DNA from: Phoronis australis
Taxonomy: Eukaryota; Phoronida; Phoronidae
Length of the DNA: 39,918 nt
NCBI GenBank assembly: GCA_002633005.1
Contig: NMRA01000249.1
Coordinates: forward strand, 397,762-437,679
Direction: 5' to 3'
Part shown: positions 21,901 to 33,900 of the stretch, in pieces
How the letters are laid out: each line of letters starts with the position of its first letter
Position numbering within the stretch: position 1 is the first letter of the stretch
Program-made: the position numbers and the translations under genes
Notes under the pieces: generated by a model
What the model was told of the DNA's origin: nothing
The model's input: the letters and a program-made list of their open reading frames with translations, nothing else
Database searches by the model: none

Positions 21901-24900
21901 AACCAGTAAAATTCATTCTAGGTGTCATTTTTTCCAATGCAATGTTACGACATTTACGGAATTAAGGCTTATTCATGTTAATTCGATAACTGAGCTGGTG
22001 GTCCTGGAGGTGGGGTCCACTATAAAATAAGAAAACTCACTCACCTAGAGAATTTTATTGGAAACAGCATAGTTTTGAAGAGAAACTGCTGTGAAGAAGT
22101 CACTCTTGACTTCTGTGCATCACGTACCATACACCTCTTATTTTGGGAGCACTCCCACCCAGGGCAATATGAATATGTGCTGCTAGCCTTCCCGGCATCG
22201 GGGGAGTTTCTAAAAAGAAACACTTAGTTCCACAATAAAACTCGTTATTCAGTGGTGTAACTGGTGGAGATAACATCACCGAACGATGTTGATAGAAACT
22301 GATTGCTAAAAACTTACCAAGTAATGTTGTGTAGTCTCTGAATGGAACTGCATAGTCATAGAGCACACACGGGGCTTCAGCATCCACACACTTTTTGTCA
22401 GTTAGTTGACCCTGTTGACCGCAATTGTCCACGAATATAATAACCTTAGGTCTTTTGGAAATTTGTGTCCACCTGTCGAATACTTGCACCAGGGTAATTA
22501 GCAGTAATAAGGTTTAGCGCGACGACGTATTTTGATAATAATTCCATCTTTTACCAGTTGTTTACATGCAGACAGCCACGCATGCGTAATTCAATCACCA
22601 CTAGTACAGCAACGACACCGCTGGGAGAATTCTCCGAATAGCCCCATTATTGGCGTTTTTGCCAGACGGCGCGGCATTGACGTCAGAACACCATCCCATA
22701 TGTTTGACAAATCGAATCTTAAACCGCCTCTTTTATTTAAGCAGGGTCTCTCAATGCACTCATGGCGAGCTTCCTTTACACCCCTTGGGAACCAGTCTTC
22801 GTTCCTAAAAGTCTAGGATAATGGCATCATCAGTAATGAAATCATATCCAGTGGCGCACACGTGGCTAAAAATAGCAGAATCTTAAGTGTCCCCCATAAC
22901 TAGGACGACGATGTTGTGACCACGCATTTTTATGGACTGTTTCGTTTCGCCAATGTAACTGTCTGAGCACTGGCGATCCTTACACTGGACACAATAGACA
23001 ACACGTGATTTATTACCCTTGGGGGTCTTGTCCTTGACATTAACCAGTTGGCTGCGGAGAGAATTAAACGGTTTGTGAATGATAGAAATGTCAAACTCTT
23101 TAAATGTCCTCTTGAGGCAGTCAGAAAGATCCTGGACTTAGGGAATCACCACACGAGTAGTAGAAATCACAGTAGTGGTTGTCTGAGTATTTACATTTCT
23201 CCCCTATGATCTTTCCGCTTTGGTGAACAACCAAAGTGAGTAACAGCATTTGGCAAGAGCATCTTTAGTGTAGTTCAGTTCCTCAGAATTGGTCGAAGGA
23301 TCACAAATGATAGTGCTAGCTCTGGGTGTGATTCGCACTTTGAACCACGTAGCTAGCACTATCAATTGCGGACGCAACGTCGCTAATTTTTGTAAGTTTT
23401 TGTCTCAGTATTAGACTTAAACTTGATCTGTTTTCTCAACTGGATATCTCAAAAATTACATGCTTTTATTATTCTCAAGTCTTAGGAAGGCACCAGAGAA
23501 AACATAAAGCGAGCTCTCAAGCGGTGAACTAAAGTGAATCTACTTAAAGTATACTTCGGCACTAGTGCCTCTCTGGTGCAGAGTTAGTTTAACGATTTAA
23601 CGATCAACTGGTATGAATATAAATGAGAAGTAANCCTTTTCAAATTAGCCGGTGGAGCGTGAGACCCCTGAGGTCCCAATCGAGTCCTCACGACAACTTT
23701 GCGTTATGGTATTAGACTTAAACTTGATCTGTTTTCTCAACTGGATATCTCAAAAATTACATGCTTTTATTATTCTCAAGTCTTAGGAAGGCACCAGAGA
23801 AAACATAAAGCGAGCTCTCAAGCGGTGAACTAAAGTGAATCTACTTAAAGTATACTTCGGCACTAGTGCCTCTCTGGTGCAGAGTTAGTTTAACGATTTA
23901 ACGATCAACTGGTATGAATATAAATGAGAAGTAATGCATAGTATACAGTTTACATCTAATGCAACAAGAATAAATGTGAAATAGTGAATCCACTAATCTA
24001 CAATATTTCATGCAATTCATTACATATCCATTATGAATTTTGGCTAGTTATGTTTTGATAGCACTGCTGCTTCTTGATACTTTAGCTCTCAGTTGAATAA
24101 GTGACCTATTCGGTGCATCCACACGTTTTAACTAACTATATAGTAAATTAGATCGCGTAATGGCCACATACATGAACACTGTAGATAAGTTGCCTTGAGA
24201 TAGCTGACCAGTACCATAACGTATAATTTTGCAAGCACAGTAGGGAATCACTTACCGATGTTGTCAAAGTTCTAACAGTTTCTTACTAAATGATTCTAGC
24301 ACTTAGAAATGTGGTTTCTTGAAATTCAGTACTTATGTTGTTCCTGTCGCGTCAAAGGGGTGAGAATACAAGTGGCAATTATGATTGTCCCGACCGTATC
24401 GAAGGCAGGGAAACTCATGCATAGTTCACGCCTGGCTCACGGTGCGCTCGTACTTCGCTCACGCCTAGCTCACGGTCACAGTCACGCTTATAGGTTTACG
24501 CCAGTTGTCACGATCGATTGATTCACGCCTCAATCTCCGGTCTAATAATTCATTGGCTGTATTGTATGTGCACGCAAATTATAATAGTACAGTGTGAAAT
24601 GTAAGATAATTCTGTAGAGGCTGTTGTGTAATTAATTAACTGATTTGGTTGTTTACCAAAATTAGTGGCCTCCTGAGAGTGCATACGAAATGAATCGTCA
24701 TGTTGGTCTGTGACCACTTGATCGATGTTTGTTATGCTAGCAGTGTTGTGTTCATTTCGATTCTTCAATCCTGCTCAACTTTAGGATGAGTCATTTCAGC
24801 CAGAAACAATAATGATATTATTATTCATCTGAAAGCACCTGGCTTTTGACTGTCTGTCTCCATATTTGGCGATGGCTTGGGTTCTTTATTGGAATTGTGT

Positions 24901-27900
24901 GATTTTTTGTGAAAATTGTTTTGGAACTAGGAGTAGCATTTTGAGGGAGTTTTGATTTTACATTGTTCACTAAGAATGAACACATCCACCTTTATTCTCT
25001 CGAGTATAAACATAGTGTTAGCTACTTAAAAAGGTTTATTTCTTGAAGAGAACCAACGGACTTGCTACAGAAATATCGAAAATACAAGAACTTCGATGAA
25101 CTCATTGGATTCCAGTTGGATACATCATATCTGGAGTTCAAAGAATTTGATTCGTATTAACATATCTGATGTTCGACGGACTGAGCTTCGTGATTGTCCT
25201 CACCACTTTATCAAGTGAAGACTGCCTGGAACAATGTTAGTGAATGATCACTGACCACAAATGTAAACTGGATCTAAGGACGCCGCCACGAAAAGGGAAA
25301 ACGTGATAACGAACTGGTCATATTAACCTTTTTGTGAATTGTTACGAATCGATTGGGTGAGAAATTGAAGTAATTAACGTACTCATTGTGATATTCAAAT
25401 CAAATTCTGTTGTTTTAATCTCCTACCGGCAAGATATCCACCAGGTAACATTCTTTCTATTGAAGCATGCATTGGGGAAACCAAACAAGCCCTGAAAAAT
25501 CATACATGTATCAACCAACATTGTATGCCCAGTTATGGGTAATGCTATGATTCTGCAGTTTTTAGTCATATAGCTTCCACAGACCACTATTTCGCCATGG
25601 AAGATGTCAAGATCCTATTTAAGTGGGGAGTCGAGGAGGTGGTTTGAGGGGGTCGATGGGTGGGGTAGTCAAGAGGGTTTTAAAACAATATTTTTTCTTT
25701 TCAAATTGGCCAATCTGTAATGAGGGAGCGTGCCCCCATAAATCCGCTATGTTTCACTTGGGAGTTTCCTTTAAATGATAAGCGGGCTTAGTGGATTTTC
25801 CTCTTGTCAAATCAGCTGACCTGCATAAAAAGAAATGTTCAGCAGGGTGACCAAATTTGAAAATGCGTGACTGGCTACCTATTATTTTCGAAAAGGAGAG
25901 CTCAAAATAAATCAGATTTGAGCAGGTAAGGGTATTTGCATTGAGACATTTGCCTGATAGGACGTTGTGCCCCACGTATCTGCCTATATACATGTACGTC
26001 TACATGTATTTGACAATTTCTCTGTTTATTTCAGCAGCAATCAGTCTCGAACCTACATTTAACTGTCCTCCGAGTGATACAGTGACAGGTAGGACTTTCA
26101 TTAAGCTTAAGCGTAAGCTTTCATTATTCGCGTACATTCGTCAGACTCCATGACCAATAGCTACGAAGGTACTATATATTTTTAAAATTGCAGTATGCAA
26201 CGGAAAATGGATTAAAGCGCTGCTATTCATGTCTAGGGCAGAGAGTAAAAGCTCATTTCTCCAACTACTAGGGTATCAGAGTGTTGCCGTTGTGTCGTAA
26301 ATAAATCAATCAGTGCGTTGAGTATTGTTCACTTTAATTCAACATTCCAACATTGCCTAAACCTCGGAACCAATATGAGAGGTTCCTAGCCTAAACTAAT
26401 CGGTTTAGAGAATAACTCAACACAATCCAGTTCCATATACGTATCATAGAGGCCAAGGGAATAGATGCAGCTTGAACATCCAGTGAGGGAACCATATGGC
26501 TGTCTACCTTGTTATTGTTATATTGATCACGCAAAAAGATTCGTCGCTTTGTTGCCTGAGCTTACATTTCCCTTTCAGAACGCATGGCATACTTCCAAAT
26601 TAATTCAACACTTTGTGGTGGTCAAACTAACTCATCGGTGAACATAAGTGATGAGTGCTTACGTAACCTTGGACACATCACAGGATTGAGGAAGGCTATG
26701 AGTCATTTCACCCTTGGGTGCCAAAACATCCCCTACATTCCAACTTGTGATATAACTCGGATCAATGTTAGTATTTTCTTTTTAATTTGATGATTATCAT
26801 TATCTAGAAGCCAGCTCAGACCGGGACGTTCACATACTCTGAAGCATAACCTTTGGCATACGGAAATGAGAAGTAGAGTTTCAATTGATATTGAATTGAG
26901 ATTCAATTGAAATTCAGTGGAAAATTGAATTTGTATTGAATATATCTATTGAATGAAAATTCAATTAGCACTGCCCTCCAACCTGATGATGCGGCCAACT
27001 GAATTACTACAGAACGGCTATTAAATGGCAACTGAATTTCAGCACTTAGACAATTTTTAGCTATTCCGTATTAAATAGCTATTGAATTTTAAGACTTGGA
27101 AAATTTCACGATGTCTGAATGACAGGTGATCATTAAGTAAAATTAGGTTTCATTCATGAATTAGTAGCTTTAGTATTGCAAACAAAACGCAAGCTTTTTT
27201 GTAACTGATTTAATTGATCAAGGTTTTGGAAGTTAAGTCGTAGAGCACATATTTCAGAATGAGTTAGGTAAGAGAACAAACCTGCATGTGCATTGTATAT
27301 AGCTGTGCATGTATAGTTGACAAAACACAGTCACTTAATCTTGTTTTGACCTAACATATTTCATTTACTTTAAATACTTGAGACTTAGAAACATGTTTTC
27401 ATGATTCTGTCTTAAAATTCTCATATCAGAGCAATGTGCATGTTTGAGTGAGAGAAGTGAATTTTTATTCTAGTTACATGATCTGAAACTAAATAACTGA
27501 GTTACGCACAAAATAAGAGATGGATTGGATACTAGAGGTTTGCTATCACCACCATTCATCTACCCGTAGTGTCTTTGCAGTATGTTCTGAGTCTGGTTAA
27601 ATGTACAGACTGTTCTGCTCATAGGATTAGAAATCAAATTTCAGCTATGAGTTAATGAGATGCTTGACATATCTGGCTATCACAACCAGTGCAAATTCAA
27701 GGGAAAACTAAATAGTACTCATTTAGTTTATGAGTAGACTCCATTGAATGACATTAAAGCTACTTGGTGAAACCCATTCAAACACAGTACTGCACGCATG
27801 TTGCTACTGGCTGATTTTGCGATGGGCAAAATAATTCAAAAAAATTAAATCTCATTTACAATGAAACAGCGTGTTCATAGATATAGGTAACATGTAATGA

Positions 27901-30900
27901 AAAAATTACGATGCATTGTCACTGACACCCATGCTTTCTACTGATTATTTTTATTCAGTTAATAGAGTCCAAACAATTAAGTTTTACTGTAGTTTTCTTA
28001 TTTTTGGAGTTTTTATTAGTATAGAAGACAACACCCTTATTAAAGGAGAATGCCACATGATTTAATTAGTCTTTTTTGCCGTCTTAATCGGTCTATATCA
28101 ACACTGCCTCGCATTCGGTCGACCTTAACTTGCCAAGAGGTGTCGCGTTAGCCTGTGAGAAGGTGAGAAACGACGCTAGCGACGTCAGTGGTTCATATGC
28201 AGAGTGAATGCCGCTATGTTGCAGTGCATCGTTCCCGCTTGTCCGAACTAAGCAGCTGCGAGGAAAGCTGTTATATCGATTTTCTTTACTTCCTCGAGAG
28301 TCCGAAATGCTTAGAAAGTGGCGCATGGTAGTGAAGAATGAAATGTGCGCAGTAAATAGCAAGTGAGGCCGTGAAACATCTCCGTGTCTGTGGCCTGCAG
28401 ACGTCGACAGTGCCTGACGAATGCCGGCTTACCAAATAACTCCATACGTTCTGTTGTCTGAGCTTGTTCACGGCGCCTCTCTAGTAATCTACATCACTGT
28501 ATTCCTGTTCGAATTGATAGCCTGTAAAACTTAACGATCTACCTGCGAAGTCGAGACTGATGAGCTCTAGCTCGTCCTAAGCGAGTTGCCATGTTGGCGT
28601 TTATTACTGTGCGTTCTGTTTCAAAATGAATTATTCTCACCCTAACCAATACTTATATAAAACTGAAACAAAGTCTGCCTCATTAGATGCAATTTGTAAT
28701 GCCTTTCGAGTGTTCATGAAAGCAAATGATTTGAGAAGCCATCAATGAATGAATCACTGCGTTACCGGCTTTAGGTGCTCTGCAATTTGACTAATTGACG
28801 GGACACCGAGGCTGTGTGAGTTCATGCTAATTTAGTGTTTGCTGGCAGAAACTGTTGACAAGATACAACTCGATTTCCATCCCACGGCCAGGTGTTAGGG
28901 GAATCTTTATTTACATTTACATTACTCAAACAATGATTGTCGATGTACAACTTGTGCCCTGACGGTACTGCTGCCAAAGCGGACCTACATGTAAGTGAAT
29001 TCGCGGCCCCCGACGAGTAAGTAGATTTGCAGTTTTGTCGCTAATTCACCAACATAATCAGGTGCAAATTACTTTGGCTCACTAGTATAGTATTTTCTTG
29101 ACTGGAAGTTAAGTTTCCACTGAACTTTGGCTTGTTTATGTTCGTGATGTCTGATCAGTTTCCGAGCAACTGGCCGGGATAACGAGCCAATCCGGCCGGC
29201 CGCGACGAGCCTGATCGGGCTCCGAGCCACTGGCCAGGATAACAAGCGTTTTGTGTTTAGAACTCAAAAATTCACAAGTTTAAACTAGAAAGATTATTGT
29301 CACGGCGTGACAATAACGGACTCTGCGCGTGCGTATTACTATAATTATTATGGGAAGTTACTGACAGCAACCCGTTTACCAATATGAAAAGGAATTCTTT
29401 AAAATTGTAGGAGATATTGTATATTAATTTTTTGATGACCTTTCCACTGATTGACCTCTTCCGGTACATTATGAGCCCCTATGAGGGAGTAATTGTTAAC
29501 TCGATTAAAAGTTTGGTTAATGCTAATAATCACAGTTGTTTTACTTTAAGCACTTCAGAATACAAGATGAGTTCAAAAGTTTAGTTTGCACCTAATGACC
29601 TTTGACCTATTTCACCTGATTGGATGACCCGATTACTTAGAAAAGTAATTTTTAATTGTCATGTTGACTTATACCTGTACACCGAATTTGAAAAAGATGG
29701 CTTTAAAACTGAAGAAGGAGTAGCATTTTGATAATTATATGACCTTTGCACCAAACGACCTCTTCCGGTGCAATATGGATTTTGATTATATAACCAATCA
29801 AAATTTATATACTGTCAAATGTCACATGCTGAATTTAAAGACCGTACCTGCACCCAATTTGGAGTAATTAAGCCTCAAAGTGGGTCGGAAGAAGAATAAG
29901 AAGAATAAGAATAAGAATAAGAATAAGAATAAGAATAAGAATAACAATAAAATTGAAGAAAACCCAGGAACAACAGTACTTTCCGCTTGCACGCGCACAG
30001 TAATTAGAAGAATAACAATAAAATTGAAGAACACCCAGCAACAACAGTACTCTGTGCTTACACGCGCAGAGTAATAAGAATAAGAAGAATAAGAATAAGA
30101 ATAAGAATAAGAATAAAATTGAAAAAACACAGGAACAACAGTACTCTACGTTTACACGCACAGAGTAATAAAATTGAAGAAAACCCAGGAACAACAGTAC
30201 TTTGCGCTTACACGCGCAAAGTGATAAGAAGAATAAAATTGAAGGAAACCCAGGAACAACAGTACTCTGCGCTTACACGCGCAGAGTGACAACACAGATC
30301 TAGGTTCTCCTGTCTGTATCTCACGGAAAATACTTCGGAATTATCTCCGAACAGACCCCAAAAAACTCCAGCTACGGACCTTATTGGCCTGCCGAACTTT
30401 GTAGGCTACGGTGTGTCCAAATACCAATAAATCCGTAAGTGCGAAATAAAACAACACGTTTCTATAAGAACTCGGTGTATTTTTAAGGGTTTTACATTGA
30501 AGTTTGATGATTTATTGGTGTTAAACGATGACTTCAAGCGATAAGCTGACACCAGTAACCCTTGTTGTTAACTGCTGAACAGACTGCGTGTGAAACCGAT
30601 GACGTCATTGGATAATTTCAACAGGTAACGCAACCGCACGTGTTGTTTTGGAGTAGAACTAGTCGATCTAAATTAATACAAATTAGGTTGTTTTGGGTGA
30701 CATGCTCCTTTAATGCTCTTAATCAAAAGCATAATATTATAGAAATTTCTAAAATCGATAGCTAATTAACTAAGAAATCAAATTTATTTACGCAACTTGA
30801 TACCCTCTAATTGGATATTTCTCAACTGTTTTTTAGTACAGTAGGAGACTTTGAAAACATACATCAAAAGGCTATACGTCTAGGGAGCTAATGCCCACTT

Positions 30901-33900
30901 CCAGCAATACTGTGCCAGTCATCAATTTTTGTTGTGGACGGAAGCCTCAAAATTAATAGATTATAGCAAGTTTCGGTGCTCTGAAAAGTGCGGACTCCCG
31001 ATTTCTGCAGAGTCATTGAAAGGCTGTACAATGCCGACATTTAAAGATTTGGTTTCACATGTGGATTGTGCCTTTTCAGACAGCCAATATTTTGCTACTA
31101 TAGCTCTGTTTGCCTGAAATTCTTCTTTTATTTGATTGCCAACATTTATTAAGCTAACTGGTTATAAAATATTCGTTCAACATGTGGGATATGCTGTAAT
31201 ATGTGCTCAGAGAAGTTCATAGTGACATATGATTTAGTTCATGTACCAGGATCAGCATACAAATGTTGAAAAAGGAAAACAATCTACAGTTAGTCATCAT
31301 TTAAGAGATTCTTCAAAATGTTTCCAAAGGCTGCAATTCAATGATGCCGCAAGGGCCAACAAACACCTAAGGCACTTTATTTGTTTTTCTTTGTTAAATG
31401 CTGCATGTTATTTTGTGCAAGTTTCGATTTAAGGTTTTGCAATGTTCAGTTGTCTAGGATTTGATTTTACTCTTGCATGCCAGGTTGCTGAATGAAGATT
31501 GTGATCTATTCTTGTGTCTTGAAGAGGTTTACAACAATATATCATATTTTAAGTTTTTATAACTTTTATAGAAAATACTTGAAATTAAAATTGTTATGTA
31601 TTTCTAGAAAAATTGAATTGACATTGAACTGCTATTGAACGGCCATTGAACGACTATAGACCTGTTATTGAATATGGGATGAAATTCAACTGATTCTGTA
31701 CTGCATGGAGAATTGAATGGCTATTGAACGGCTATTGAAATGAATCAATTCATTTTCATGGGAAACATTTCAATTGAATCTCAAGTGAATCTCAATTGAG
31801 TTTCAATTCCTGTCCCATCCGAACGTCCAGTGTACTTTTCTGTATGGGTTACCAGCCATATGTTCAAAACCAATAACACCACCAACGCTACTCTATATTG
31901 CCGAGATGTATAAAACTACGGGAGTGAGTCGTGTACGGGAGAAGTATTTGCGGTTCAAGCCGGGCAGTAGAGAAAGTTTGTTATGACAAACCTTCAACAT
32001 TCGAAGTGAGTATCAGCGAACAATCCAATAATGGCGGGAGATAACTCCGTGATGTCAGCAGGTTTAGAAAATGGAAACTTGGGTAAAATTTATTGAAGAC
32101 TGGCCGCCGGTGTGTTAAAGACTGAGGTGGTATGTAACACGATGTTAGGTATTGTATGGTGATATTACTGCATGTATTTTAGTACAAGAACAAAAGAAAA
32201 AGGACGAATATTTTTGAGAACTCTGCTAATGAAGGTACTGAGTTAGCGCATGCGCACGCCACATTTTTCCTTCTTGGATTGAGCTTTCGAAAGGTCCCCA
32301 GAATATACATATAGAACCGATCTTCATCTTACCACTACAGTGTTCTACTTGGGATTCTAAGTTTGTTGGAGGCAAAGGTCAAGAGACGGTCAAATCTATT
32401 ACTAAAATGCACATGCATTGTGACAGAGATTGCTCATACCTTAAGTCACATAAAACCCTATGCAATATAACCAATACTACCGTTGTTCAATTGTGCCTGT
32501 TCAAGAAGCTTTTCCTTTTAAAATAGTTACTTGGCAAAAAGCTCCAGGTGTTTCAAAACAAATAAATTATGTGTGTACTCAACAAGCACCCTTCTATTTA
32601 CTTTAGTTTTGATAAGTACTCTGTCTCGGTGGCACCTAAATACTGAAAATCGATTAACCAACCCAAGGTCCACGTCATTCCTAAAATGGTTATTGCAATG
32701 CATCACCGTGATCATTTTTCTGCATTCTCACAAAACTAGAAGGAGCAACAATGGCTTTGATTCAGCCAAAAGTTAAAACAAAACGATCTAACTTTAACTT
32801 CAATCATATTTCTGTGGAATTAAATTTTGGGTCACTGAGAGACATTGCTGATGTAAATACGTTTAATCGACAAGTCGAACAATATCACTATAGCCTTAAT
32901 GAGGGAAAACATAACTCGGATTTTATTTATTAGTTCAATAAATTAGTTAATTGATTAATTAACCTATCTATTTTTATATTTACTGATGTGTCATCTATCA
33001 TGTCACTTTTTGTACGGTATTTTTCAGCTCATTTTCACCTATACCTACTGTAGTATCGTAATGTTTTCTTCATCCTGTATAAAATTCATCGTTTATTATT
33101 TATTCGTAATATTTTATTATTTCTTTAATTTTCTGTTTGGGCCGCTACGGAAATAAGTTCCCCCCCGTAGTGTGTTTGCGTATTATCTTTAAATTTGTTA
33201 AATACTCTTTTTAGCTGCCCTCCAGATGTCTTTCAACTTAGGCCAGGGCTCACTTCTTCATCTTTTCAGCTTTGCAGACATAAGATTTCGCGCCGTTCTT
33301 TGCGTTAGTTGTGTATATGACATGTTCAGATGAATAAACGAAGTAAAGCTAATCTGTCCATTATACCTATTTCTTTCAGCGAAGCCACGTTCTTCTTTCA
33401 ATTTCAGGGCAGCTGCTACCGTAGTCTAATTCGCTTGCACGCACCAGTGGGTGAGGCTTTTAAACGGTGTGTGGAAGAAGAGAACTCTAATATATTCAGA
33501 CAGGATTTTCACAAAGATTATGCCGCAGAAGGCGCCTGCCCTTCGGCTAAGGTTAAACAAGTCCTAGCTCATGTTGGAAGCGGTAATTAACCTCTTGCAG
33601 AATTGTGATCGTATCGTACTTTATACACGCTAGGCATGATCTACATCAACTACTCCGGTCAACGAGTAAATATTTTACTTTGAACACGGGCGGTGGAGAA
33701 GTTGGATTTGCCACCCCAAACTAATTTTTAAAAAGGTTTTGCTCATTTTCCATCAATTGAAGTATATAAAAGTACATGTAAATACAGTCGGCATACGAAA
33801 TTCGGGATTTTTTTGAATAAATTAATTGGAAGCGGTCTGATACATTTTGTACAGACGTGTGCAGGCCGTGCCAGTGGGCGCGTTGCACTGATCACCTGGA

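Noticed and set aside
29822-30194. Open frames rich in Ser/Tyr/Phe/Leu or Lys/Asn
   Set aside because: They are translations of the AAGAAT and hairpin tandem repeats.
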